A stretch of DNA of 39,414 nucleotides, taken from positions 1 through 39,414 of the IMG/VR virus record IMGVR_UViG_3300039191_000190. One strand, written 5' to 3'. The notes under the pieces were generated by a model that saw only the letters and a program-made list of their open reading frames with translations, was not told the DNA's origin and did no database searches. Origin of the DNA: a virus. Shown here in pieces: positions 16,382 through 27,016 of the stretch. A program made the position numbers and the translations under genes. Numbering within the stretch: position 1 is the first letter of the stretch; every line of letters starts with the position of its first letter.

Positions 16382-18586
16382 ATGGGCGTAAGAATACCAC
16401 TATCACAAGGAGTCACACCAAGTCGCGGATCAGGTGTAATGTTGAGCGGAGCATCGATGGCTGGGCCATCAAATGCTATGGCGAAGCTAGGACAAACTAT
16501 TGCTCAGATCGGTAATGACCAGTTTGGCCAACAAGTTAAAATAGCACGCATCGAGAATGGTCGTAAGATGAGCGAGATGAAGCGGAAGAAGCAAGAAGGT
16601 GTTGCTGAATTTCAAAATAAGATTATGCAGGATCGTTCAATCGCTCCGTCTAAATGGGGTGGGATGCTACAAGACCACATGAAAAAGATTGATTTAGGTA
16701 AATCTAAATTATCGCCAGAAGCGCAAGCTCAATGGCAAGATTGGGATGCAGAATATAGCAGTAAACAGCACTTGAGAGTAATGCGAGACGCTACTATCGC
16801 GGGGATAAAGGATGCTAAGTTGGAGAACGAATCGACTAACATTGCTTTAGAGGAATCAGGAGATTTTGCCGGAGCATCTGAGAACGATAGAAATAGCGGT
16901 GTCTGGTCTGAGGTTGAGTTGAACGCAAGGCAAGTGAAGCGCGATGGGAGAGAAAAAGTTTTTGGTGAAGTTGAGCGTAGAAAAACTATCGAGACAGGTA
17001 TCATGAACGATCCTTTCAATGAGGAAATGAGACTTGATGATGATAGTATTTATCCTGATCTTACCGATTTAGAGCGCGGGTTTTATAAAAAGAAGGTAGC
17101 CAGGGCGAAGCATTTAGTCGGCACAGGTTTGGCTAGTGACATCATTGATTCTATTTACTCAGGTCAATCATTAACTGATGCCACTATTGACCAGATGGCT
17201 AATGACCAGGTCGATCCTAAGACCGTTCATTTATTAAAGAAAGAGAGAACAGCTTATCTCATGCGTAAAAAAGATCCTACACCAGAACAACTACGGATGC
17301 TCACGGTAGAAGGTCAAAACGAATTACTTGGATTATCTGATAGAGTGATTGATGAGTATGATCCAAATGGGGAAGCTGGTGACATTAATTATGCGAGGGC
17401 TAAAACATTCATTTCTCAGATTCAAAACAAGTATTTGCAAAAAGAAAAATTTAATGAACTAGATGCCAAGCGTAACGGTAAAGATGCTGAGATCAAGACT
17501 ATTGGAGATTGGATGAAAACTCAAGCGAAAGAGGATGTCGCGGCTGGTGTTTTTGGTAAAGCGACTGAAGCTAAACAGAAAGTCCAGACTTTTAGAGATA
17601 AACTTGATCACGGCTTTTTTGATAATATTGATGAGTTAGAATCACTAGGTATTGATGAAGGACAGATTGAAGATATAATGGACGAAGATTCATACGCTGA
17701 TAAAGTAAAAATGTTTCAAGAAGTATATGCCGAAAGACCTAATCAAGTTTATGCTGAACAGTCTGTTTTAGATTTAGGTTTAGCATTTTCAAAACTAAAA
17801 GAAGGTAATTTAGATAGCATTTATTCCGAAGAGGATGATGATGATTCTATTCGTCAATCTACGGAATCTCAACGTGTGATCGATGGTAAGGCAGGAGCAT
17901 TACAGCGCGAGATCGACAAGTTCATCAAGTCTCAAGGTGGTGAAATCAATATGAAAGACGCGGCTGATTTTCTTAAATTACATAAGGTCAATATCGCATC
18001 GGGTGAAACGGATGAAACTTGGGAGGCTATCCCAGAAAGGCCAGAAGGATTCTTGCCTAGCTACAATCCAGCAGAAAGCGAGTTTAATAATAGTGAATTA
18101 TTGAATTATCTAGGTGATGTTAATAATGGAGGCGCGGGTAATGTTGCGCCACCTATTATTGATCTTCCTACTAACCGCGGGGTCGTTGATCCACAAACAG
18201 GATCAGCTAGAGGATTAGCATCGACTTACTGGGGTGATGGTAAAGATGATAATGGCATGACTAGCGTAGGTATATCTCGTAGTAAAGCACCATGGTTTGT
18301 TGATGATGGTAAACCTACGGTAGCTCTTGCACCTGAAACAGCAAAGGCTATGGGATTATCACTCCCTAAAAAACAGAAGGATGGGACATGGGATACAAGC
18401 AATAGTGAATTAGTAGTGACGATTGGCATGAAATCTGTAACATCGGTTTATGCAGAGAATGGCATGTATAAGAATCCAGCTAGTTTTAATAAGCTAGTTG
18501 ATCTATCCGAGCAATTTCAAGATGTAGCTGGAGTCAAAAAAGGAGAAACACTCAAGGACGTTAGAATTAGAAAAATCACAAAATAA
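16382..18586 (+). CDS. internal virion protein (T7 gp15-like position)
   Basis: A 734-residue, mostly helical charged protein. It starts 'MGVRIPLSQGVTPSRGSG', has heptad-like helices from residue 40, and a C-terminal segment after residue 600 ('ASTYWGDGKDDNGMTSVG') that resembles the terminal, beta-type domain of some podovirus internal proteins. By order (gp14-like, this, then a giant protein) it corresponds to T7 gp15, part of the ejectosome. Its last base is shared with the ATG of the next gene (TAATG), so the two are translated together. Confidence 0.7.
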   Translation: MGVRIPLSQGVTPSRGSGVMLSGASMAGPSNAMAKLGQTIAQIGNDQFGQQVKIARIENGRKMSEMKRKKQEGVAEFQNKIMQDRSIAPSKWGGMLQDHMKKIDLGKSKLSPEAQAQWQDWDAEYSSKQHLRVMRDATIAGIKDAKLENESTNIALEESGDFAGASENDRNSGVWSEVELNARQVKRDGREKVFGEVERRKTIETGIMNDPFNEEMRLDDDSIYPDLTDLERGFYKKKVARAKHLVGTGLASDIIDSIYSGQSLTDATIDQMANDQVDPKTVHLLKKERTAYLMRKKDPTPEQLRMLTVEGQNELLGLSDRVIDEYDPNGEAGDINYARAKTFISQIQNKYLQKEKFNELDAKRNGKDAEIKTIGDWMKTQAKEDVAAGVFGKATEAKQKVQTFRDKLDHGFFDNIDELESLGIDEGQIEDIMDEDSYADKVKMFQEVYAERPNQVYAEQSVLDLGLAFSKLKEGNLDSIYSEEDDDDSIRQSTESQRVIDGKAGALQREIDKFIKSQGGEINMKDAADFLKLHKVNIASGETDETWEAIPERPEGFLPSYNPAESEFNNSELLNYLGDVNNGGAGNVAPPIIDLPTNRGVVDPQTGSARGLASTYWGDGKDDNGMTSVGISRSKAPWFVDDGKPTVALAPETAKAMGLSLPKKQKDGTWDTSNSELVVTIGMKSVTSVYAENGMYKNPASFNKLVDLSEQFQDVAGVKKGETLKDVRIRKITK

Positions 18587-21500
18587 TGGCAATCACAATC
18601 ACAAATCAAGGAGACATCGAGGAAGTCGAGAAGGATGAACTAATCTCAACTGAACCAATCAATGATGGGGTGATGACTCCTAATAACCCGATTGAGGTAA
18701 CACCAGTGAATCCACTTGAGTTAAAAGCTCAAGACATGGGGAATCCACTAGAGCAAGAGCTTGTCCGTCCTGCTATCGAGGCAGAGCAGGAATATCAGAA
18801 CCAAGTTTTTGAGACTCGCGCTAAGAATAGACAGACTACTGATCGCATTTCATTGGATATTTCTAAATGGAAAACTGACAAGGCTGATGATGTAAAGGAA
18901 ATGATGCTTGTAAAGGGTGTGATTAAGACTGAGTTTGATCGCGATTCTGATTCTGTTTCAACGTATCAATTTAACCGGGCGATGGCTTCAAAGTCTCTAT
19001 TTGGTGAAGAGATCAACGATGATAAGCAATTTGTCGCAAAGCTAAAAGAACGCGCGGAGGTTCAGCGCGATACGGATGATTATCGGAAAGCGTTTGCTAA
19101 AAGTTCTATTCTGAAAGTGCTAACACTAGGGAAATTTTCTGATGTGAGTGAAGAGACGGCTTCGCACGTAGGTAGTAAATACGTTCCAGACTCACGGACT
19201 CGCAAAGTATTTGATAGGATTCAAAGTAATATCGAGAAAGAGTTGAGTTCAAAGGGTGTTGAAATGTTGGCTGGAGTATTTGAAGGATTCAAAGCTAAGG
19301 ACCGCGCTGGATTCATGGATGACACTAGATCGATGTGGAAGGTCCTTGATAAAGATCAACGTGATTATGCCGCGAGAACACTAGGGTTTATGGCCCGCAA
19401 TCTTAAAAGCCAAAAAGAGAGGGATGATTTCTTCGAGTATCTAGGAGAGTCGATGCGTGGAGTGGCTAGTATTGGGCGTTCCGTTGGTAATGTTATTGAA
19501 AGATCAGATGCTTTTTTAAGGAATAATAGCTCTGATGCAAAAAGAGAAGAACATACAAGGATTGTTGCTAATATTGAGCAACAATATGAAAGAGGTCACA
19601 TGTCAAAAGAGACTTATGATAAACGAATGGAGCGAGCGGGTAGGGCTAGTCGTGAGATTTACTCTCTGAAAGAAGATGCTGAAAATGCTCAAACAAAAGT
19701 TCTTGAAAATGATTTTGTTGAACAAGTAATTAGAAGTTACGAGAATGAATATGATCCAACTGAGTTCTACACTAAAGATAAAACTGTTTTTGGTGTAATC
19801 GAGCGAGGTTTACATTCTGCTCCAGCGGCTATGTCAACGACTTTTGTAGCAATGATACCATACGCTGGTTTGCCTTTGGTTAGCGGTATTATGTTTGATC
19901 AAGCAAAAAACGATCTCAATCAATCAATGTTTGATCAAGGCATTAATCTTGAGGAATCTACTAAGGCGACAGATAAATATTCATTCATGATCATGATTCC
20001 TAACACCTTCTTTGAGAGGGCTGGAGCTAAAGGATTCACTGGTGGGAAATTTAGCCCGATAAGCTGGGTAGAGAAAAAAGCGTTTAAGAAAATTTCTAGT
20101 AACTTATTCACAAAGGCTCTAATCCGTAATGCGGGTGAGACTGTGACTGAATTGACTCAGGGAATATGGGAGAACGTAGTTAAAGACTACGCTGCAAGCA
20201 TGGATGAAAGATTCCCTGATATAAAATTCTCAGGAGAAGGTGGCGTGTTTGATGGGTATGCTTACACTATTTTAGAAACTGCGGTGGCGGTAGCTCCTAT
20301 GTCTGGAATATCTGCGGGATTGGTTAAGACTAGCGAGATCGCTGGGATCGTTGAGCAGATGGATGAACTAGTTATCGAGGCTTCTGGTTACGATCTTGAG
20401 GCAGCGAGAGAGCTAGTGAAAGCTAAAGGCACACTAGGCGAAGATGCGGCGGCACAAGCGTTTAGGAAGAACTATGATCCTAATTCTGAGAAATCTAGGC
20501 TGGCAGTTGATAGCTTAAATATCAAAATTAATGAACACAAAGTAGCTGTTGATGAGTTAACAAACTTAGGGATGCTTCCAAGTTTTAAGATGAACGAGGA
20601 AGGAAAGGTTGAAGTTTATGACGAATATGAAGGTGAATTGATAGGAACTGCCGACAACCACCTGGAGGCGCAGCCTATTATTGAGAACTATTTAAAAGAG
20701 AAAGAGGTATCTGCGGATAATTTTACAGATTACGTGATGTCGATGCTTGGATCTGCTGATGAGCAAAGGCGTGAAAAGAAGTCACAAGGATATTCTGAGC
20801 GATACAATCTGAGACTAGGTGATAAGCTGACAGTTGAAGACGCGATTAAGTCTATGCCTCAACATGAGGCGCGCATTTTAGAAGAAGTAGCTTTATATGA
20901 AAAACAACATGGCGGTAACGGTAAAATCACACTGGCGGTCAATGGCTTCTCACAGACTGAATACGAGGACAACCAAAGAATAGTCACGAATAACCTGTTT
21001 GCGGGTTCAAGCCCGCTGACGGTCATTCATGAGTCCACTCACGGGGCATTTAGACGAGCTCTCGATAGCGGGGCGATGAATCAGGAAGAAGCAATTAGGT
21101 TTTTCCGCATGGCCGATGGTCAGATCGGAGATAAAGGCCAGAAGTTTCTCAAGTCCACCGAGGATAGTGATGTTTCATTTACTGAACTAGATGAGGCAGT
21201 TTCTGAGTTCATGGAATCTGAAGTATTGAGAACCCGGCAAGGCGTGGCTTCTACATTCACCAGCGTATTGCGCGAAGGCTTGAAGGATGCGGTCACAAAT
21301 GATGCTGACGCTAAGATCATCGGCAAGTTCAAGGCATTTGCTAAAGCGGTCGGAGCATCGTTTAGAGTGGCGCTCACAAGGGCTGCTTACATGAACAGGG
21401 CGATCAAGAAGGGTTTAATCGATGAAAAGGATGTCGATGAGTTCAGAGCGAAGCTACAACAGACCAGCGGCCAGGAAGAATTTAATAGAGAGGTCGAGCA

Positions 21501-24500
21501 GGAATATGCTGAACTGACGAAGGACCAAGAGCAAGCATTGAAAGATTTTCAGCCTACTGAGGATGTGCCGTTTAGTCTTGGTTGGAATCCTATGGAGTAT
21601 CAGCGAGTAATGCCCAGAGATTTATTTAATGAGGCTAAGACACTTTCAATGCATAAGAAGCTGGTGGAAGATTTCAATCAAGGCAAACTTCCAGAGGGTT
21701 TTGAAATCCAGTTAAATGAAGAGAGTTTAGATATTGGTTTATCAGAGGATGGAGAATTATTCTTGCAAGATTTTGAAATATCATTTGATGGTGAACCGAT
21801 AACAGTCACAGTCCCTTATAACTCAGGAAAAGAGACAAAATACCCGATGGAGTTCACAGCAGAGGGAATAGATGTTTGGGGTGTTCCAGTGTATGAGCAA
21901 GATGGAACATTTGACAGTGAGTTTGTGGAAGCATTTGGGGATAACTTGTCCACACCAGATGAATCAATTAATCTTAATGGAACATGGGATGAAGCTAATA
22001 ACTTCATGACTCAGTTAGGTATTGTTGGTTTAATGGAGGTTGACGGGAAACTATCAGATGATTTTAAGTTTGATCTTAATGAACTGGAGAAAGGTTTTCA
22101 ACTGGAAGATGATGGCGGTTCTTATCGATCAGAAAATCTTGATGCCTCCATCAATGGCGAAGTAGTTGATTTCTATATGAGCTTCAGTGATGGTAAGCTA
22201 AAGTTTTCTCATAAAGATCAAGTAGGCGATGTTCTGAGTGGATCCAGAGGGATGAGTGAGGAATTTAAGTCATTAGTAGGTAGAGACACAAGCGCCAGCT
22301 TCTCTATCTCCCCAGAGCAAGACGCAAGCTACATGCAAGCGGTAGAGTCTGGAGACGTAGCTGCCCAGCAAGCGATGGTGGACGAGGCGGCTAAGGCGGC
22401 AGGGTTTGATTCTGATTTTTACCATGGGACTGATGATGAAATAAATACGTTTAACCCAGAAAAAGGTAGTCGTGGTAATAGGAATGAAAGTGGGTTTGTT
22501 GGATTTGTTACAAAAAAAGAAGATGCTGCATCGGTTTACGGACAAGCAATAAAGGTAGCTATTAAGCATGATAACACACTCAGCCTTGATGATGCTGATT
22601 TAGCTATTAAAGAATACGCAAAGGATAATGGATACAACCAAGAGCGGGAAGATGATGGGGATGGATCTTCGTGGAGATTACCATCTGTTAATGACCCTGA
22701 CGATTCATTTGAGGGTGAATACTCTGATGAATTAGTTCCTTCATGGGAGTTTAATGAAGCCCTCATAGCTAAATCTAAGGAAGTGGGAGCTGATTCATTT
22801 GTAACATGGGACGGATCGGGGGATGCCCTTACATTAGCGTTCCTTAACCCAAACCAGATCAAAAGCGCAGAGCCAGTAACCTACGACGCATCAGGCGAGG
22901 TGATACCACTAAGTCAGAGGTTCGATCAAGGGAAGGATTCTATCAGTTTCTCTATCGGTATGGTGGAAGCTAGGACAGAAGGCGGGGCGCAATGGAGTCA
23001 ACCGATACTAAGGATTTCACAGAAGGAAATGCTAGCGCAAGGCGCTGACGGTCATTTAAGGCAAGCGTTCAAGGCTCAGATCCCACTTGATAAGATTATG
23101 GGGCATGAACCTACTCCGGCAAACTACTACGAAGAAGATGGTAAGTATAAAGCGGGTAAAGAAATCACGCAACCTATCGAAGTTTTATGGGACAAAGATC
23201 AAGGTGGATTCATGCTCTACGGTGGAAATCACAGGGTCGCGCAAGCAGAGGCTAATGGTGATAAAATGATCACGGCTTTTGTTGAAGTGCCTATGAATAA
23301 ACCATCATTCTCACTATCAGAAACTAACATTGCTGATGAATTGATCAGAAACGCCACTGGAAGAGGTAAGTCGCCAGAAGCCCGCGTTATGATCATGAAT
23401 GATCTAGCCGCGCGTGTGGAGGCTCTCAAGCGTGATAAAGACATCATGAAGCGTGCATTTGGTAAAGACTACGTTCAGAAAGCTAATCCAGATAAACGTA
23501 CCAAGAAATCTATACAGAAAGAATCAGCGATGATCGAAGCGCTCAGGCGTGAAGAACTAGAGGATCAAGTTTATGCTGAGAACTATATCCTGGAGGCAGA
23601 AGAATTGACTAAGCTAAAAGAACAGCCTATCCACGAATATTTATCGAGTCCATCTAGCCCATTGAAAGGTCAACTCATGTCAGTTTCTGAGGCGATGAAG
23701 CAAGGCAAGTATGATCCTAAAAATCATGGTGATTATAATGGGGCTGGTGGCGCATCTAAAACTCTATTTGGTGGGACGTTGATGCCAGATCAAGCAGCTC
23801 AAGAGCTGGCTGATCTGGGGCTGATTAAAGATCCTTACGTTGATACAATGTGGGAGGCTCTGGAGAAAGAGCAATTTTCGGTTACTGATCGTAAAGAGGA
23901 TCTAGCCAAAGCAAAGAAAAAGCTAAAGGATGCAAGGGCATTAGCTAAGTCTGAAGCTAAAGAGTGGGCTGATGCCACGATAAAAGAGCAAAACAAGATT
24001 CATAATCCACTAGCGACCGTGAGGCGATCACTAGCGATGCTAGATGCTATCCTTATGGCTTTACCTGTTGAGCTCAGGGGCAAGGTCGGTGGGCATACTC
24101 AGCTATCTAAGATCGGGACTAACGAGAAGCGGTTAGAGTTTTTTGAGAAAAGATTAGAGAAAGCTGATGTTGTTATTGAGCAGTGGCAGAAAAAAGAAAT
24201 AACAAAGCAGATTGATAAATTATTCTCAAGGGCTGGGTTAGATGTCACGGCTAAGGGCGTGAAGATGAAGAAGACTGGCAAAGGTGTTCCCAAATCTAGC
24301 CTTCCTGCTGAGTTCACAGATAGAGCCGTGGTGATAGCGAAATTATCCAAGCTCTCACAAGAAGAAGTCGATACTAGGATTACTAATATTGCTGAAGCTC
24401 TCGATAAGACTGATAAGCAAGTTGAGGTTGATTTGATAGGATTTGGAAATATCGCTGGTCAAAGCGCGGCTTCACTCACTAGTTTCTTTGAGAATCTGAA

Positions 24501-26766
24501 CAGCGTTGTTAAAACTGGTAAGACCATCAAGGAGTTCAAGGATGCTGAATTTAAAGAGCAACTTGACGAGATCAAGGCGATAATGAATAAAGATATTACT
24601 GGAGGAGCTGGTAGGATGCTATCATCTAAAGCGAAACTAAAAGCTAAAAAACAAAAGAAATTCAAGGCGTTATCAGCATTCCATAGAAAAAACGTGGCAT
24701 GGGAATGGCTTATTAATGGTCTAGCTAGAGAGAATAAAGATGCTGGGACACTGGATAGCGAGACTCATAATAGACTTGCTAGAATGGTTCATGTTGCTAC
24801 TCACTCAGAGAAAAGAATGAATGCTGGATTACAGGAAGAATACCGAGAATTTCTTTCATACATTTTCGGTGGTCTTAAAGGCACGAAACTTACTGATGCT
24901 ATTTCTGAAATGATGGAAGAGGTTCAGACTAAAGTGATGCGCGTAGATTATTTAGGTAATGGAGCGTTCTCTATGAAGAAAGCTAAAGCATCAAACATTC
25001 AAGCGGTCATCGAAGGTAGAGCCGATTCTGAAAAATTAGGATTTAACAGCGCTGAAATAGAAAATGCTAAGATCGAATATGAAAGACTAAAAGAGAAAGC
25101 AGGAGGCAAATTAGATGGTAGCCGGATAATCAACTACGAGTCTCCAAATGTCGGTCAATCTGATGCGTTAATATTATCTCAAAGCCAGGCTATTTATTTG
25201 ACAATGATGTTCAAGCAGGATGGCATTAGAGAGTCAATGATCCACGAAGGATATACTGAAGAGACAATGAAGCAGATGGAAGATTTCTTATCTGATGAAT
25301 CTCTACAGGTTCGGGACTGGATGGCGCAACAATATAAAGACAATCACGCTGTAGTGAATGAAGTGTTCAAGGAACAGAATGGAGTGAGTTTGCCTATCAT
25401 TGATAATTACTCTCCAGTTCGTAGATTGACTGATGGTTCAGCAAATGATTTAGAGATCGATTCTCATGGTGGCACAGCGATGTCAACGAATCCTAATTTC
25501 ACGATCAGCCGGGTTAAAAACTTTGCTGAAGTAGATCAGAAAGCAGATGCTTTATCAGTCTATATGCAACACATGGTTCAAACTAATCACTATGTTACCT
25601 GGGCGAAGCCAACAAAAATACTTCGATCAGTTTTCTCTGATAAGACAGTGAAGAAAAACATCGAGGACTATGCTGGAGGATCACTTCTTTCAATTATTAA
25701 TGAGCGGGTTCAGTGGTTTGCTGATGGTGGTAACAGAAAGGCAATGCATATGGCTACTCTGGATAAAATGCGTGCTGCTCACACCTACGGTTCACTAGCA
25801 TTTAACTGGCAAGTCGGGGTGAAGCAGTTGACATCGTTGCCAGCATTTGCTTTCGATATGGGATTTGGAGATTTCGCAAAATACCAAACTCAGTTCTTGA
25901 AGAATCCTATCGATAACGCTAAGGCTATGATGGGGACTGACTACGTTAGAACGCGATTCAAAGAAGGTTATGAGCGCGATGTGATGGAAGGTCTAAAACA
26001 AGAAGGCGGTAAGATCCTTAAAGGATTACAGATGGGGATGATGTTCGGTAAGGTAGGTGACATCATGCCAGTGATAATAGGTGGTTGGATGGCTAAGCAG
26101 AGATCATACGATAGGGCTATCGCTGAAGGTTTGAGTGAGTCCGAGGCTGAACCTAGATCGATTATTGATTTTGAAATGACAGTTGATCGAGCACAGCAAG
26201 CAGGTGACTTGAAAGATTTATCAAGTTTCCAGGGTGGAGGATCATTCTTCAAGTTATTCACGATGTATAAGACATCACCGAGGCAGTATTACGCGAACGT
26301 TTATGAATCTATGCTGGATGCTAAGGCAGGGAAGACCGGAGCGGGTAAAGAATTTGCGAGGCGCTTGATGATTGGGCAAATAGTTCTACCGCTTACTTTC
26401 CAGTTTGTCAGTGATCTACTCAAGATGCCTTTCGAGGATGATGATGAAGAATTAGAGGGATCAGATTACCTTCGCGCGATGCTCATGGGGCCGCTCAATG
26501 GTCTATTCATTGCTGGTGATTTTGCTGAGTTAACTTTCTCAGGAATTGCAGATGCTAAGATTTGGTCTGAAACTTTCACGATTATGGATGGCGCGACTAA
26601 AGCATCTTATGGTATGCAAGATTTCTGGGATGGAAACTTTGTTGAGGGAATAGATAATGTTGCGCGAGGTGTTGGTAAGACTCTACCTGGAGGCTTTACC
26701 TATTACGAAATCGCTCGTAAACAAAGTGATCAATACTTCGGGAAAGTTGAATTTGATAAGGACTAA
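18586..26766 (+). CDS. giant polyvalent internal virion protein with protease, ART-like and ParB-like domains
   Basis: A 2726-residue protein that occupies the place of T7 gp16, probably ejected with the DNA. Visible modules: a helical N-terminus; a hydrophobic segment at about 405-440; a zinc-metalloprotease motif HESTH at 815-819; an ART-like domain opening with YHGT at 1279-1282 and closing near 'NPNQIKSAEPVTYD' and 'IPLSQRF'; a ParB/sulfiredoxin-like segment ending in 'LYGGNHRVAQAEANG' (GGNHR at 1546-1550); and a long helical C-terminus with 'FKLFTMYKTSPRQYYANVYE'. FSLG/FSIS/FSIG/FSLS boundary motifs recur at 996, 1239, 1455 and 1575. This is the domain style of phage polyvalent proteins; enzymatic activities are inferred, not shown. 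Confidence 0.85.
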   Translation: MAITITNQGDIEEVEKDELISTEPINDGVMTPNNPIEVTPVNPLELKAQDMGNPLEQELVRPAIEAEQEYQNQVFETRAKNRQTTDRISLDISKWKTDKADDVKEMMLVKGVIKTEFDRDSDSVSTYQFNRAMASKSLFGEEINDDKQFVAKLKERAEVQRDTDDYRKAFAKSSILKVLTLGKFSDVSEETASHVGSKYVPDSRTRKVFDRIQSNIEKELSSKGVEMLAGVFEGFKAKDRAGFMDDTRSMWKVLDKDQRDYAARTLGFMARNLKSQKERDDFFEYLGESMRGVASIGRSVGNVIERSDAFLRNNSSDAKREEHTRIVANIEQQYERGHMSKETYDKRMERAGRASREIYSLKEDAENAQTKVLENDFVEQVIRSYENEYDPTEFYTKDKTVFGVIERGLHSAPAAMSTTFVAMIPYAGLPLVSGIMFDQAKNDLNQSMFDQGINLEESTKATDKYSFMIMIPNTFFERAGAKGFTGGKFSPISWVEKKAFKKISSNLFTKALIRNAGETVTELTQGIWENVVKDYAASMDERFPDIKFSGEGGVFDGYAYTILETAVAVAPMSGISAGLVKTSEIAGIVEQMDELVIEASGYDLEAARELVKAKGTLGEDAAAQAFRKNYDPNSEKSRLAVDSLNIKINEHKVAVDELTNLGMLPSFKMNEEGKVEVYDEYEGELIGTADNHLEAQPIIENYLKEKEVSADNFTDYVMSMLGSADEQRREKKSQGYSERYNLRLGDKLTVEDAIKSMPQHEARILEEVALYEKQHGGNGKITLAVNGFSQTEYEDNQRIVTNNLFAGSSPLTVIHESTHGAFRRALDSGAMNQEEAIRFFRMADGQIGDKGQKFLKSTEDSDVSFTELDEAVSEFMESEVLRTRQGVASTFTSVLREGLKDAVTNDADAKIIGKFKAFAKAVGASFRVALTRAAYMNRAIKKGLIDEKDVDEFRAKLQQTSGQEEFNREVEQEYAELTKDQEQALKDFQPTEDVPFSLGWNPMEYQRVMPRDLFNEAKTLSMHKKLVEDFNQGKLPEGFEIQLNEESLDIGLSEDGELFLQDFEISFDGEPITVTVPYNSGKETKYPMEFTAEGIDVWGVPVYEQDGTFDSEFVEAFGDNLSTPDESINLNGTWDEANNFMTQLGIVGLMEVDGKLSDDFKFDLNELEKGFQLEDDGGSYRSENLDASINGEVVDFYMSFSDGKLKFSHKDQVGDVLSGSRGMSEEFKSLVGRDTSASFSISPEQDASYMQAVESGDVAAQQAMVDEAAKAAGFDSDFYHGTDDEINTFNPEKGSRGNRNESGFVGFVTKKEDAASVYGQAIKVAIKHDNTLSLDDADLAIKEYAKDNGYNQEREDDGDGSSWRLPSVNDPDDSFEGEYSDELVPSWEFNEALIAKSKEVGADSFVTWDGSGDALTLAFLNPNQIKSAEPVTYDASGEVIPLSQRFDQGKDSISFSIGMVEARTEGGAQWSQPILRISQKEMLAQGADGHLRQAFKAQIPLDKIMGHEPTPANYYEEDGKYKAGKEITQPIEVLWDKDQGGFMLYGGNHRVAQAEANGDKMITAFVEVPMNKPSFSLSETNIADELIRNATGRGKSPEARVMIMNDLAARVEALKRDKDIMKRAFGKDYVQKANPDKRTKKSIQKESAMIEALRREELEDQVYAENYILEAEELTKLKEQPIHEYLSSPSSPLKGQLMSVSEAMKQGKYDPKNHGDYNGAGGASKTLFGGTLMPDQAAQELADLGLIKDPYVDTMWEALEKEQFSVTDRKEDLAKAKKKLKDARALAKSEAKEWADATIKEQNKIHNPLATVRRSLAMLDAILMALPVELRGKVGGHTQLSKIGTNEKRLEFFEKRLEKADVVIEQWQKKEITKQIDKLFSRAGLDVTAKGVKMKKTGKGVPKSSLPAEFTDRAVVIAKLSKLSQEEVDTRITNIAEALDKTDKQVEVDLIGFGNIAGQSAASLTSFFENLNSVVKTGKTIKEFKDAEFKEQLDEIKAIMNKDITGGAGRMLSSKAKLKAKKQKKFKALSAFHRKNVAWEWLINGLARENKDAGTLDSETHNRLARMVHVATHSEKRMNAGLQEEYREFLSYIFGGLKGTKLTDAISEMMEEVQTKVMRVDYLGNGAFSMKKAKASNIQAVIEGRADSEKLGFNSAEIENAKIEYERLKEKAGGKLDGSRIINYESPNVGQSDALILSQSQAIYLTMMFKQDGIRESMIHEGYTEETMKQMEDFLSDESLQVRDWMAQQYKDNHAVVNEVFKEQNGVSLPIIDNYSPVRRLTDGSANDLEIDSHGGTAMSTNPNFTISRVKNFAEVDQKADALSVYMQHMVQTNHYVTWAKPTKILRSVFSDKTVKKNIEDYAGGSLLSIINERVQWFADGGNRKAMHMATLDKMRAAHTYGSLAFNWQVGVKQLTSLPAFAFDMGFGDFAKYQTQFLKNPIDNAKAMMGTDYVRTRFKEGYERDVMEGLKQEGGKILKGLQMGMMFGKVGDIMPVIIGGWMAKQRSYDRAIAEGLSESEAEPRSIIDFEMTVDRAQQAGDLKDLSSFQGGGSFFKLFTMYKTSPRQYYANVYESMLDAKAGKTGAGKEFARRLMIGQIVLPLTFQFVSDLLKMPFEDDDEELEGSDYLRAMLMGPLNGLFIAGDFAELTFSGIADAKIWSETFTIMDGATKASYGMQDFWDGNFVEGIDNVARGVGKTLPGGFTYYEIARKQSDQYFGKVEFDKD

Positions 26767-26848
26767 TTTTGGTGAAAATAAAATAAAGTGACATTTATTA
26801 AAGATTTATCTTGCGTAACAAAAGAAGCAGGTGTATTCCTGTTTCACC

Positions 26849-27016
26849 ATGAAGATAATCAGAGTAACAGACAAAGCGCATCAAAGCGTAAAATTGGCCG
26901 CAGTTAAGGCGGGAGTAACGACAAGCGATATGGCATCACACCTTATTATTGAGGCTGACCATCTTCTTAGCGACGGTAAATTATGTATTCCTAAACCAAA
27001 AGGAGGGCAATCATAA
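26849..27016 (+). CDS. ribbon-helix-helix regulator, 55 aa
   Basis: I use the ATG at 26849; a GTG 18 bases upstream is in frame but less likely. 'KIIRVTDKAHQSVKLAAVKAGVTTSDMASHLI' has the order of an RHH fold (beta strand, helix with 'h..hK..A...G.t', second helix), like CopG/Arc-type repressors. It would bind DNA as a dimer and could control the early operon it leads. GGTGAAA at 26771-26777 can pair with TTTCACC at 26842-26848 just before the ATG, which may mask the start in RNA. It is coupled to the next gene by TAATG. Confidence 0.65.
   Translation: MKIIRVTDKAHQSVKLAAVKAGVTTSDMASHLIIEADHLLSDGKLCIPKPKGGQS

Noticed and set aside
26831-26848. Upstream GTG start for the RHH gene
   Set aside because: The RHH fold begins at the ATG at 26849; the extra six residues are not part of the fold and the GTG lacks a leader signal.
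26767-26848. Terminator after the giant gene
   Set aside because: No stem with a T tract was found; only a weak GGTGAAA/TTTCACC pairing near the next start.
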